Shown here: piece after piece, positions 1 to 8,635 of the stretch
Layout of the letters: each line of letters begins with the position of its first letter
Numbering within the stretch: position 1 is the first letter of the stretch
NCBI GenBank assembly: GCA_965218865.1
Contig: CBDCME010000065.1
Span: 28,597 to 92,596, forward strand
Length of the DNA stretch: 64,000 nucleotides
From: CBDCME01 sp965218865
Lineage (GTDB): Bacteria; Pseudomonadota; Alphaproteobacteria; JAAXGF01
Reading direction: 5' to 3'
Position numbers and translations under genes: made by a program
The notes under the pieces: generated by a model
Databases searched by the model: none
Told to the model about the DNA's origin: nothing
The model's input: the letters and a program-made list of their open reading frames with translations, nothing else

Positions 1-2095
1 CGAGCACCGAGGTATCGAAATCAGCGAGGCGCGCGGCCTCGACGGCGACCGATTCATCCGGCCGAGTCGCGACCTCGGCCGCGGTCTCGAGCCACAGGGC
101 CAAGGCCTCGCGATAGGCCCGCAAATCGCCGCCGCCCCGGGCCCGTGATTCGGCCCGAAGCCAGCCCTCGAGCGCCGTCTGGACCTCGTCCGACTCCCCG
201 TAATGACGGCCGATCCCGGCCACCACCGCAGCCGCGTCCGCGCCCTCCCACGGAGTTCCGTCGGCACGCAGCAAGAGGCGCCGCGCCGCTTGCACGAAGC
301 CGACGTTTCCGGCCCGCAGGGCCTGGTCGCGCAGGTTGGCGAAAATCGCCCGATCGAGGTCGATCAGGCCATCGTCCGCGAGATCGGCCAACAGGCTGTC
401 GAGGGCGTAAGCCGCGGCGCACTCCGCCTTGGTGACGCTAGGCGGGCTGAATCTCTCGCTCTCGCCCCAATCGACGTACATCGCCTCGTCCCGCGGTTCG
501 ATTTTGCTCTCCAGCGGCTTCAAAATGGCGGCCATTCCCGCCCGCCCGAGCCTAAGGCCCCAATCACGGATGCTTTCGTCCGCTTGCCGCGTTTCCGAGT
601 AACCGTCCATCAGCAGCTTCAACGCCTCCTTGGCGAGGCGCGCCGGCACGACCGGACCGGCAATTCCGATGTGTCCCACCTGACGCGGGTCGCCGCCGAT
701 GTAAATCTGATATTGCGGCGCATGGCTGCCCTCGATCTTCTTGCCCATGCCGCGAAAGCCGAAATCGGCGACATGGTGCAGGCCACAGCCGTTCTGACAG
801 CCGGATATCCGCACCTGTAGGTTCGGCCGGGCCGCGTATCCGCGAACCTGGTCGAGAATCTCGCGGCCGAACACCTGGGAGTTGGTGATCCCGATCCGGC
901 ACGTCGTGGTTCCCGGACAGGCGACGACGTCGGGAACGTCCCCGACTTCGCGTTGGACCGGCAACCCCAGCTCCTCGACGGCCCCGACGACCTCGGCGGC
1001 GGCCTCCGGCGCGATCCCGAGCAGGGCGATGTTCTGTTCGCGGGTCGTGCGCATACCCTGGGGGGTGTGGCGCTCGGCGATGTCGGCCAGGGCGTCGAGC
1101 TGATCCGAGGACAAAAGGCCGAGCGGCAAATTGATCACCACGCTCGTCCGGCCATCGTGCTGAGCCACGATCCCACCGGGAGAGTCGGGTTCCGGCGCCG
1201 CCGTCGCCTGGCGCCAGTCGAGCGCCTGCCACGGCCGCTGCGGCATGGCTTTGACGCGCGCGAACTCCTCCTCGAACAGAGCCCGGAACTTGTCCTCGCC
1301 GAAACGCTTGACCAGGAACTTGATGCGGGCGGCGTTACGGTTCTTGCGGTTGGAATAGCGTTGGTGGAGGCGAATCAGGGCTTCGAGCACAATCGGGAGA
1401 TCGAATTCGGTGACGAAATCCGCGATTTCGACGGCGCTGCGCGGAATACCGCCCGTGCCGCCCGCCGCGAAGACACGGAAACCCGGTTCACCGTCCTTGC
1501 GCCGCGCGACCAAACCCAGGTCGTGAATCGACGAGGCACCGCAATCGGTCCCGCATCCGGACACCGATACCTTGAATTTGCGCGGCATGTGCTGGACCAG
1601 GGGATGCCGCAACCAGGTTCGCGCCAGGCGGTCGGCGACCTGACCGGCATCGACGTGCTCGCGCGGACAAACCCCCGCCAGGGCGCACGAGGTCATATTG
1701 CGCAAGGTGTTGCCGCAAGCCTCGCGGGTGGTGACCCCGTTGCCGTAGAGAAACGCCAGCAGATCGGGCGTCCGCTCCAGGGAAACGTAGTACATCTGGA
1801 AATCCTGGCGGGTCGTGACGTGGACATCGCCGTCGCCGAAATCGCGGTTGGCCTGGGCGATGACCCGCGCCGCAGCAACCGAAAGCAACCCCCCCGGGAG
1901 CTTGATGCGTATCATCTGGACGCCGGGCTGGCGCTGGCCGTAGACGCCGTACCGCAAGCGGAAGGCGGTCCAACGTTCGTTGTCCCATTCCCCCGACTTG
2001 AAGCACTCGTAGGCCTCCCGATAGGAATCCTGATCGGACTGTCGCGACAAGGGTTCGGGTGCAAGTGCCGCAGGAACGGCGTTGACGTAATTCAT
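1..2095 (-). CDS. Nitrite/sulfite reductase hemoprotein with C-terminal extension (3' end outside window)
   Basis: Siroheme/4Fe-4S reductase that would make sulfide from sulfite (or ammonia from nitrite) in the cytoplasm. The frame is open from the ATG at 2095 to the window edge (698 codons seen), so the C-terminus is missing. The cluster ligands are visible as CPGTTTC (Cys393, Cys399) and SGCQNGC (Cys433, Cys437), and an N-terminal ferredoxin-type half carries SGCGTDCG. Residues from about 550 onward form an alanine/leucine-rich, probably helical tail of at least 145 residues beyond the usual catalytic region; I do not recognise that tail. The metZ gene upstream on the same strand makes an assimilatory sulfur role more likely than nitrite reduction. 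A terminator lies between the two genes, so they are probably transcribed separately. Family certain; substrate inferred. Confidence 0.9.
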   Translation of the reverse strand, partial: MNYVNAVPAALAPEPLSRQSDQDSYREAYECFKSGEWDNERWTAFRLRYGVYGQRQPGVQMIRIKLPGGLLSVAAARVIAQANRDFGDGDVHVTTRQDFQMYYVSLERTPDLLAFLYGNGVTTREACGNTLRNMTSCALAGVCPREHVDAGQVADRLARTWLRHPLVQHMPRKFKVSVSGCGTDCGASSIHDLGLVARRKDGEPGFRVFAAGGTGGIPRSAVEIADFVTEFDLPIVLEALIRLHQRYSNRKNRNAARIKFLVKRFGEDKFRALFEEEFARVKAMPQRPWQALDWRQATAAPEPDSPGGIVAQHDGRTSVVINLPLGLLSSDQLDALADIAERHTPQGMRTTREQNIALLGIAPEAAAEVVGAVEELGLPVQREVGDVPDVVACPGTTTCRIGITNSQVFGREILDQVRGYAARPNLQVRISGCQNGCGLHHVADFGFRGMGKKIEGSHAPQYQIYIGGDPRQVGHIGIAGPVVPARLAKEALKLLMDGYSETRQADESIRDWGLRLGRAGMAAILKPLESKIEPRDEAMYVDWGESERFSPPSVTKAECAAAYALDSLLADLADDGLIDLDRAIFANLRDQALRAGNVGFVQAARRLLLRADGTPWEGADAAAVVAGIGRHYGESDEVQTALEGWLRAESRARGGGDLRAYREALALWLETAAEVATRPDESVAVEAARLADFDTSVL

Positions 2096-2453
2096 GGCAA
2101 CGATCCCCAGTGACGGGCCCACGGAGATCGTTCCCCGTGCCGCTTTAGCGTTTGATGACGCGGCGCAAGCTGCCCCTTCAAATTGCCGCGTGTCCGTTCA
2201 CGGATCGGACAAGACCGACATAACAAAACCCCAAAAACAAAATCCGCCACAGCTAAGCTGGGCGGATGTCTCCTTCGCTTTAGCCGCATTTCTTAAGCGC
2301 CCGCAATCTGAGGTTCAAATCGGCGCTGAGCGGGATTCAAACACCGAACCCCCAGCAAGTCAAGGAATTTATCCACGGAAACGCGGCCTCACGGTCATGT
2401 TACAGGGGTTGAGATTGATGAAGTTCGCGACCGCGGCGGGGCCCCTTTCGTGG
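2096..2453. other. Intergenic stretch between metZ and the reductase
   Basis: No convincing gene. It holds the metZ terminator and must contain the promoter of the reductase gene, but no clear -35/-10 pair or operator stood out. Two short T-loop-like strings were checked as tRNA remnants and not accepted. Confidence 0.6.
2221..2267 (-). terminator. Rho-independent terminator downstream of metZ
   Basis: On the minus strand the arms ATCCGCC and GGCGGAT (2261-2267 and 2242-2248) pair perfectly and are followed at once by a T-rich run TTTTGTTTTTGG. An inner AGCT repeat can extend the helix. It lies about 190 nt after the metZ stop and before the reductase start. Confidence 0.75.
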
Positions 2454-3656
2454 CTATAAACTCGCCAGGGCCTGGGCCAGATCGTCCTTGAGATCCGCGA
2501 CGTCCTCGAGGCCCACGGACATCCGCACCATGCCGTCGGTGATCCCCATTCCGGCGCGTTCCCCGGGCGTTAGGCGTTGATGGGTGGTCGTCGCCGGATG
2601 GGTGATGAGGCTCTTGGTGTCACCGAGGTTGTTGGAGATTTCGATCAGCCGCAGATTTTCCAGGAAATGGAAGGCACTCTCCCCGCCACCGTCGATCTCG
2701 AAGCTCACCAGGGTCCCGGAATCTCCCATTTGAGCCGCCGCCAGGGCGTGTTGGGGATGGCTCGGAAGGCCCGGAAAAAGCACCCGGGCGACACCGTTGC
2801 GACCGTCGAGGAAGGCGGCGATTTCGTGGGCGTTGGCGCAATGACGCTCGACCCGCAACTCGAGGGTCTCCAAACCCTTGAGAAGGACCCAGGCGTTGAA
2901 GGCGCTGAGCGAGGGTCCGGTATGGCGGTAAAGCGGGGTCAGCTCGTCATTGATATAGGCGCTCGGCCCCAGGATGGCGCCGCCCAAGCAGCGCCCCTGT
3001 CCGTCGATATGCTTGGTCGCCGAATAGACCACGATATCGGCGCCGAATTCGAGCGGGCGCTGCAGGATCGGGGTGGCGAAAACGTTGTCGACGACGACCC
3101 GGGCGCCGACCGCGTGGGCGAGTTCGCAGACCGCCGCGAGGTCGATGATTTCCAGGGTCGGGTTCGAGGGCGTTTCCAGGAACACGGCCTTGGTCCCGGG
3201 ACGCAGGGCCTGGCGCCACTGATCGAGGTTGGGACCATCGACGAACGTCGTCGTAACCCCGTAACGGGGCAGGATCTCGGCGATGATGAACTGGCACGAG
3301 CCGAACAAGGCCCGGCTGGAAACGACATGATCCCCGGCCCGGACCATCGACATCAGCGAGGCGAAGACCGCCGCCATGCCACTCGCCGTCGCCCGGCATT
3401 CATCGGCCCCTTCGAGCAACGCCAGGCGGCGCTCGAACATGCTCACCGTCGGATTGCCGTAACGCGAATAGATATACCCGTCCGCCTCGCCCTTGAAGCG
3501 CATCTCCGCCGTTTGCGGGCTGTCGTAGACATATCCCGAGGCCAGGAAAATGGCCTCGCTGGTTTCGCCGAAGTGACTCCGCCGCGTTCCCCCCCGCACC
3601 AGCCGGGTCTGCCGCCGCCAGGCCTCCTCGCGCCGCTCCTCGTCCGTCTTCGCCAT
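2454..3656 (-). CDS. metZ: O-succinylhomoserine sulfhydrylase
   Basis: PLP enzyme of the Cys/Met metabolism family, 400 residues, normal for the family. It forms homocysteine directly from O-succinylhomoserine and sulfide in the cytoplasm. The PLP lysine lies in SATKHIDGQGR (Lys215), and SRYGNPT (about 64-70), the ATASGMAA segment (about 89-96) and ETPSNPT (161-167) are typical substrate/PLP-binding stretches. It would consume the sulfide made by the neighbouring sulfite reductase. The leader holds a SAM-II aptamer and an attenuator hairpin, so expression should fall when S-adenosylmethionine is plentiful. Other trans-sulfuration enzymes share the fold; the SAM-II leader and Alphaproteobacteria context favour MetZ. 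Confidence 0.92.
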   Translation of the reverse strand: MAKTDEERREEAWRRQTRLVRGGTRRSHFGETSEAIFLASGYVYDSPQTAEMRFKGEADGYIYSRYGNPTVSMFERRLALLEGADECRATASGMAAVFASLMSMVRAGDHVVSSRALFGSCQFIIAEILPRYGVTTTFVDGPNLDQWRQALRPGTKAVFLETPSNPTLEIIDLAAVCELAHAVGARVVVDNVFATPILQRPLEFGADIVVYSATKHIDGQGRCLGGAILGPSAYINDELTPLYRHTGPSLSAFNAWVLLKGLETLELRVERHCANAHEIAAFLDGRNGVARVLFPGLPSHPQHALAAAQMGDSGTLVSFEIDGGGESAFHFLENLRLIEISNNLGDTKSLITHPATTTHQRLTPGERAGMGITDGMVRMSVGLEDVADLKDDLAQALASL

Positions 3657-3660
3657 CCTA

Positions 3661-3701
3661 CACCCCCAAAAAGAACAAAGCCCCGACCATCGGTCAGGGC
3701 T
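3661..3701 (-). terminator. Attenuator hairpin in the metZ leader
   Basis: The minus strand reads AGCCCTGACC-GAT-GGTCGGGGCT followed by TTGTTCTTTTT. The 10-bp stem is fully paired (one G-T) and ends only a few bases before the metZ ATG. Its place between the SAM-II aptamer and the gene fits a transcription-off switch. Confidence 0.8.
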
Positions 3702-3710
3702 CGCGCGGCT

Positions 3711-3765
3711 CCGACCTTTTAGCGACGTTTTTTACGTGGCCCGCAAGCCGGTCGGCTCAAATCCC
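3711..3765 (-). promoter_or_regulatory. SAM-II riboswitch aptamer
   Basis: The minus strand carries the conserved SAM-II string in order: GATTTGAGCCG, GGCTTGCGGGCCACGT, AAAAAACGTCGCTAAAAGG. This agrees with the pseudoknot consensus as I remember it from alphaproteobacterial metA/metX/metZ leaders. It is about 55 nt upstream of the metZ start, with an intrinsic terminator between. Function is by family knowledge; the match was judged by eye. Confidence 0.85.
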
Positions 3766-3992
3766 CACGTCTCCCGAGTCTGATAGATTGTTTTCACCAA
3801 CGGGTCAAGCAAGCGCTTGCAGGCGCGCTCATCCACCGGCAAGAGCGACCAAGGTCATTTGAATTGGATTGGCGCCGCGCCGGGCGTCCAGTCTCATGTG
3901 CCAGGCATCATATGCCAGTCATCGTTTGTATCGCCCCGCCCTCCACCACCATCCACCCCCCGTGATGCAGTCCAAGGCAATGTCCCGGCTGA
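3766..3992. other. Short intergenic stretch left of the IS256-type element
   Basis: No gene recognised. It should contain the metZ promoter. An 11-bp near-palindrome around CAAGCGCTTGC sits near 3810. Confidence 0.5.
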
Positions 3993-4071
3993 TGTTGAAA
4001 AAGTGAGGTAGGCGTCATTCGCCTGGAACCGTTAGGCTCTGGGTGTTGAATCCATCAAGGAGAACGACGCC

Positions 4072-4722
4072 ATGACCAAGCCTACACGGAACAGCCGCCT
4101 TTCGAAACTGTTGGGGATCCCGCTTCCGCTGTTGCCGCCGGCCTTGCCGGAGGCTTTTGATGATCTGCGCATGAGCGTGGATCGCTTTTGCCTGTTGGCC
4201 GGGGTGGAGACCCTGGGCGAGATGCTGGACGAGGATAGCGAGGTGCTCTGCGGAGCGCGCCACGCCCGCACGGCCGAGCGGCAGGGCCATCGCTGGGGGA
4301 CAACCCAGAGCGAGATTGCCTATCACGGGGGCAAGGTGAAGCTGACGCGCCCGCGGGTGCGCGATCTTGCGGGCAAGGAGATGAGCTTGCCGAGCTGGGA
4401 GTTGCTCTCGGACCCGGCGCTTTTGCAGTCCTGGGCGATGAACATCATGCTGCTTACGGTTTCGACCCGCAAGTACGCGCGCGCCGTGCGCCTGCCCGGC
4501 GAGGCCAGCGGCGACTTGCCGGCACGCGCGGGCGATGCGACCTCGAAGTCCGCGGTCTCGCGGCGCTTCGTGGCCATGACGCGCAAGAAGCTGAAGGCCT
4601 TCCTGGCCAGCGACCTTTCGGATCTCGATCTCCTGGTCATCCAGATCGACGGGCTGCACGTCGGCGATCACGTGTTGCTGGCAGCTATTGGCATCGACGG
4701 CGCGGGCGAGAAGCATGTTCTA
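4072..4722 (+). pseudogene. IS256-family (mutator) transposase, 5' part
   Basis: First 217 codons of a mutator-type transposase, from an ATG preceded by AAGGAGAACGACGCC. It includes the region up to the first catalytic Asp stretch (VIQIDGLHVGDH) and stops at KHVL, where the IS630 element entered. The reading frame resumes at 5881 as GLAEGATENAATVQ, so joining the halves at the TA target restores an uninterrupted protein there. Confidence 0.9.
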
Positions 4723-5880
4723 GTGTTCCGACTCATTTAAACGGTACCCTTCTTCACCTGATTGAGGGTGTTCCGAGCTCGATCCACTTTTTTGAGGATG
4801 TCTCGGGCGGTGGCGGTCCAGGCGAAGGGTTTGGAGTTCTCGTTGTGCTTGGCGAGATAGTCGTCGATGGCCGCCTCCAGTTCGGGGACGCTCTTGAAGA
4901 CGCCCCGGCGGATGGCGTTTTGGGTGATTTCGGCGAAGAAGCGTTCGACCTGGTTCAGCCAGGAGGCCGACGTCGGCGTGAAGTGGAAATGGAAGCGGGG
5001 GTGCTTTTCCAGCCACGCCTTGACCTTGGCATGCTTGTGGGTGGCGTAGTTGTCGACGATCAAGTGGATGTCGAGCCGCTTCGGCGTCTTGCGGTCGAGC
5101 CGGCGCAGGAAACGGAGGAACTCCTGGTGCCGGTGCCGCTTCATGCATTGGCCGATGACCGTGCCGTCGAGCACGTTGAGCGCCGCGAACAGCGTCGTCG
5201 TGCCGTTGCGCTTGTAATCGTGGGTCATGGTGCCGGCGCGGCCCTTCTTTATCGGCAGGCCGGGCTGGGTGCGGTCGAGAGCCTGAACCTGGCTCTTCTC
5301 GTCGACCGAAAGAACCAGCGCCTTGTCCGGCGGGTTCAGGTAAAGCCCGATAACGTCCTCCACCTTCTCGGCGAACCTCGGGTCGTTCGAGACCTTGAAG
5401 ATGGAAATCAGATGCGGCTTCAATCCATACTCGGCCCAGATCCTCTGCACACTGGCTGATTCCGACGGCCTTGGCCATCGTGCGAACACTCCACTGGGTC
5501 GCGTTCGGCGGTGCCTCCCGCATCGTCTTCGTCAACACCAGCGATTTCACCGCGGCGCCCAAGGGGGGCTTGCCGGACCCCCGGTCCCGATCCCGCAACA
5601 GTCCGTCGACCCCTTCCTCGAGGAAGCGTTCCTGCCAGCGCCACACCGTCGGCTTGCTCTTGCCTACTTGACGCATGATCGCCATCGTCCCGAGACGATC
5701 CCCGGACAGAAGCACGATCCGCGCACGCCAGACATGCTTCTGGGGGGTATTCCGGCCCGAAACCAGCCGCTCCAGTCGGCTCCGGTCGCCAGGAGATACC
5801 CAAATACAAGCGGTTGTTCCCATGCAGGCATAATCGCATAGTTCCAGTCCCTTGGGGATCTTTTAAATGTGACGAAACAC
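4723..5880 (-). mobile_element. IS630-family insertion sequence inside the IS256 transposase gene
   Basis: Bounded by TA dinucleotides (4721-4722 and 5881-5882), the TA target duplication typical of the IS630/Tc1/mariner superfamily. Inverted ends: GTGTTCCGACTCATTTAAAC on the left; GTGTTTCGTCACATTTAAAA read inward from the right. Size 1158 bp. It differs in sequence from the IS630 copies at 8636, 34522 and 41646. Confidence 0.9.
4737..5823 (-). pseudogene. IS630-family transposase, frameshifted
   Basis: DDE transposase in two frames. The N-terminal frame starts at 5823 (MGTTACIW..) and holds the helix-turn-helix region to about GISQ. The C-terminal frame picks up near 5455 ([14 protein letters not shown]..) and runs to 4737 with the catalytic segments [24 protein letters not shown] and [16 protein letters not shown] shift near 5455 joins them. 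No slippery run lies at the junction, so mutation is likelier than programmed frameshifting. Confidence 0.85.
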
Positions 5881-6540
5881 TAGGCCTGGCCGAAGGTGCC
5901 ACGGAGAATGCCGCCACGGTGCAGGCGCTGCTCGACAACCTGACCGCCCGCGGCCTCGACCCGGAAGTGCCCCGGCTCTTCATCGTCGACGGCGCCAAGG
6001 CGCTCTCCAAGGCGATCAAGCGGACCTTCAGGCCGGTGGCCGCCCTCCAGCGCTGCCAGGTCCACAAGGGCCGCAACATCATCGAGCGCCTCGACGAAAG
6101 CCTTCATGCCGGCGTCAAGAAGGCGCTCAGGCAAGCCTGGGACCAAGACGATGCCGAGAAAGCCGAACGCCTCATGAAGAACCTGGCGCGCCGCCTGGAG
6201 ACCGAGGCCCCCGGCGTTTCGGCTTCCATCCTGGAGGGCCTGGATGAGATCCTCACCGTGATCCGCTTGGGCCTGCCGCCCAAGCTCAGGCGCTCCTTGG
6301 CCTGCACCAACGCCATCGAGAATGCCTTGGGAACGGTCAGGATGGTGCAGCACAATGTCAAGCGCTGGCGCAACGCCGAGATGGCCTTGCGATGGACCGC
6401 CGCCGGCCTCCTGGAAGCCCAAAAGACCTCCGTCGCCTCAAGGCCTACCGGCAACTCCCCATCCTCAGAGCTGCCCTCGAGGATCACGTGAAAAAGGCAA
6501 AAGCGAAAAGCGCCATTGAAACCATCAAAGAGGCCGCCTG
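5881..6540 (+). pseudogene. IS256-family transposase, 3' part
   Basis: Continues the fragment ending at 4722 and contains the catalytic half of the mutator transposase: FIVDGAKALSKAI, the helical segment with HKGRNIIERL, and CTNAIENALGTVR around the last acidic residue. Near 6425 the frame slips: the in-frame product ends at 6491 in an unrelated tail, while the next frame gives KDLRRLKAYRQLPILRA, the expected family C-terminus. So there is a second lesion independent of the IS630 insertion. Confidence 0.85.
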
Positions 6541-6580
6541 GCCTCGAAGCCCAACCATGCCTGCCTCGCCTTTTTCAACA

Positions 6581-6955
6581 GAGCATGAGACATCGCCCAG
6601 TCTTTTCGGTCAGTCATAATCGCGTACCTGAGTTTCGGTTAGCGCGAAATTGTACACGATAAATATAGGAATGTGTTAAGGCGCAGCGCAGCTATTTTTC
6701 AAGCCCGCTTCGGTGCCAGCCTAGTCGCCCTTGGCTTCCTCCGACGGCGATCCGCAAGCTAACCGCAGAATCCCTTTTTACGGCCGTGCTCACGTTCCGG
6801 ACCGGTCCCCCCTGCATCTCGCCCCGACCCCGCTCCGCCACCCGTCGCGGAAATATCCGCCCAAAATCCTCCACACTCCCAGAAAACTGGGCCTTTCCCG
6901 ACGTAACCACGCGTCGCGCTTTAACTCTTAACTGGCTGATGTTATATTATAACCC
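6581..6955. other. Intergenic stretch, no gene seen
   Basis: AT-richer than its surroundings near 6640-6680. No ORF with a plausible start and family resemblance. TTAACT and TATATT near its right end could form a promoter for the small gene at 6956, which would make that mRNA nearly leaderless; this is inference. Confidence 0.4.
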
Positions 6956-7180
6956 ATGCCCTCCATGAGCACGACCGCCATCCGTTCCCGCAGGTACCGT
7001 GACCGGAAACGTCACCATAAAATGGTCGTGTCACTCGATGTGGGTCCTGAAATGCTGGTTTATCTTACCGGGGTCGGCGTCCTCGACAGAGCCGACTTGT
7101 TGAGCCGCGACGCCGTCGCCAAGGCCATTACGGATGTCGTTCAGTCATACTATTTTTTGCGACGGCGATTAAGGCGATGA
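6956..7180 (+). CDS. Small basic hypothetical protein
   Basis: 74 residues (or 71 from the second ATG at 6965). The N-terminus is strongly basic (RSRRYRDRKRH), followed by a region with LDVGPEMLVYLTGVGVL and a helical stretch DAVAKAITDVV. Small alphaproteobacterial proteins that begin with MSTTAIRSRRYR-like strings occur in phage and accessory regions, so I take it as a real gene. Function unknown; a short DNA- or RNA-binding role would fit the basic N-terminus but is a guess. No Shine-Dalgarno is evident before either ATG. Confidence 0.55.
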   Translation: MPSMSTTAIRSRRYRDRKRHHKMVVSLDVGPEMLVYLTGVGVLDRADLLSRDAVAKAITDVVQSYYFLRRRLRR

Positions 7181-7663
7181 CGGTTTGCCACCTGGGCTGG
7201 AAAATCCGCGTTTTATAGGCAGTAAGGGCCCCAAAGCGGACCTAACGAGAGCCGCGCGTTTTAGGCGGGATGTGACCCGAAGCCGTCATTCGCGGTGAGG
7301 TCGGCGAATACATTCGGCGGTGGTTAGGGTGGGTTAACGCTGGGATGGAGAATCACCCGCCGCATCGGGGTAAGCCTTTTGCTTGCGCTTCCTCAACCTC
7401 AAGAGTGCCAATCCAGTTAGGCCTGAGGCCGAGCCACTCTTAACCGGGACCGTCTCCCACCTGGCGGCCATCGAGGGTCCTCCACTCCCGGAAAGACCTC
7501 TAATGTGTGGTCACCGGCGCCTCTGAGATGTCGACCGCCCGCGAGACTCTCTCGGCCTCTGTATCCTGAATTACCCGGTTCCCGACCTTTCAGCTGAAGA
7601 AATCTTCACCCAGGTCGAACGCACCCCCTCACACAGTAACGCTCCGAAGGGGCCTTGGAAGCT
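7181..7663. other. Intergenic stretch with a possible eroded PEP-CTERM tail
   Basis: No intact gene. On the minus strand around 7375-7455 one frame reads VPVKSG, then SGLTGLALLRLRKRK, resembling a PEP-CTERM/VPxPx sorting tail (short motif, hydrophobic helix, basic end). No open frame leads into it, so at most it is a fossil. Confidence 0.3.
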
Positions 7664-8143
7664 CTACAGCGCCTCCTTGATGTTCCAGACGGAAGGATCC
7701 GCTACCCGCGCGTCGGCGCTGATCGTGGTTAAAAAACTTGCGCCAACCGCGGCAAAAAAGCCGGATAACCCAGGCAAGAGGGGCGTGTAGTCGTGGCTGA
7801 CGTTGAGACTAACGAAAGGAAGACCGTCGACGGTTTCCTGCTGGACGGTGACCGTGCTCGTGCCCGCGTCAAAATAATCCGGGAGCTCGTCCACAAGCGC
7901 GCTTTGCGCCGCCGTGACGGCGTCATCGGGATCAATGTACACTGTCCGCGCGACGGTCGAAGTCGCGAACGAGAGTTGATGCTGCCGAAAGAACAGATGT
8001 CCGACCTCGATGATCCCAATGAGGAACAATATAAGTGGAACGGAAATGAGAGCGAACTCTAGCGCCACCGCGCCTCGGCGGTCTCGCCCGAATCCGACTC
8101 CAGAAATCTTCCTAGGGTTCTTGAACGGTCCACGGATTTTCAT
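7664..8143 (-). CDS. TadE/TadG-like pseudopilin-family protein
   Basis: 159 residues from the ATG at 8143. The N-terminus has a basic patch, then RRGAVALEFALISVPLILFL, the TadE motif with its conserved Glu followed by one hydrophobic helix; the rest is a soluble, beta-rich domain. Such proteins are made with the Tad/Flp pilus export system and probably sit in the inner membrane or periplasm. It lies 27 nt after a second TadE-like gene on the same strand, and the two form an operon. No other tad genes are in the window, so they may be orphans or their partners may be elsewhere. Confidence 0.8.
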   Translation of the reverse strand: MKIRGPFKNPRKISGVGFGRDRRGAVALEFALISVPLILFLIGIIEVGHLFFRQHQLSFATSTVARTVYIDPDDAVTAAQSALVDELPDYFDAGTSTVTVQQETVDGLPFVSLNVSHDYTPLLPGLSGFFAAVGASFLTTISADARVADPSVWNIKEAL

Positions 8144-8170
8144 CACCACACCTTGTCTTAAACGTTGGGA

Positions 8171-8596
8171 TTACCGAATTCTGAACTCAAGCGTGGAAGT
8201 AATCGGGATATCCGGCAGGAGGATGGCGTCGTAGGTTTTGTCGACCTGGAGACTGACAAACAGATCCGGCGGTAACCCGCCACAAGTTGTCGTGCAGCTC
8301 TGGGTCGTTCCGCCGCATTCACAAAACTCATTAACGTTTACCGCGATACTAGTATCGTCTCCCGGGAACCCCGCGCGGAATGATGCTTCGATTCGCGTGG
8401 GATCGGTAATGTTTACAAGCGTGAGTTGTACGGCGCTTCGCACGATCTGATCCATCTCGAATTTTTCTCCGATCGCCCTCGCGACGTCGACCATGGCCAC
8501 CAGGCCGAGCAAAAGGATCGGCGCGATCAGCGCGAACTCAATGGCGGCGACGCCGCGCGCGTTCCTGACCAGGCTTCCAAATTTTTTTGCGAACAT
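8171..8596 (-). CDS. TadE/TadG-like protein
   Basis: 141 residues. After MFAKKFGSLVRNARG comes VAAIEFALIAPILLLGLVAM, the TadE-type hydrophobic segment with Glu. The C-terminal part contains a cysteine-rich stretch CECGGTTQSCTTTCGG, probably disulfide-bonded outside the cytoplasm. RBS AAGGACAA precedes the ATG. The IS630 copy ends only about 38 bp upstream, so the native promoter is probably displaced and the pair may be silent or read from the IS. Confidence 0.8.
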   Translation of the reverse strand: MFAKKFGSLVRNARGVAAIEFALIAPILLLGLVAMVDVARAIGEKFEMDQIVRSAVQLTLVNITDPTRIEASFRAGFPGDDTSIAVNVNEFCECGGTTQSCTTTCGGLPPDLFVSLQVDKTYDAILLPDIPITSTLEFRIR

Positions 8597-8635
8597 TTGT
8601 CCTTAACCTTTCGTCGAAGGTAACGGCATCTTATA

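Larger units (their letters stand above)
3993..6580 (+). mobile_element. IS256-family insertion sequence, split by an IS630 element
   Basis: The ends are imperfect inverted repeats: TGTTGAAAAAGTGAGGTAGGC at 3993 and, read inward on the other strand from 6580, TGTTGAAAAAGGCGAGGCAGG. They flank a mutator-type transposase in two pieces. A direct target repeat was not visible, so the outer limits are approximate. The element is dead: interrupted at 4722/5881 and frameshifted near its 3' end. Confidence 0.75.

Noticed and set aside
953..2113. Long plus-strand ORF across the sulfite reductase gene
   Set aside because: It is antisense to a frame with cluster-binding cysteines; high GC makes such shadows common.
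2300..2360. tRNA-like T-loop strings on the minus strand (GGGGGTTCGGTGTTTGAATCC)
   Set aside because: No matching acceptor, D or anticodon arms could be folded; stem pairing fails.
5440..5470. Programmed frameshift in the nested IS630 transposase
   Set aside because: No A- or T-run slippery site at the junction; mutation is simpler.
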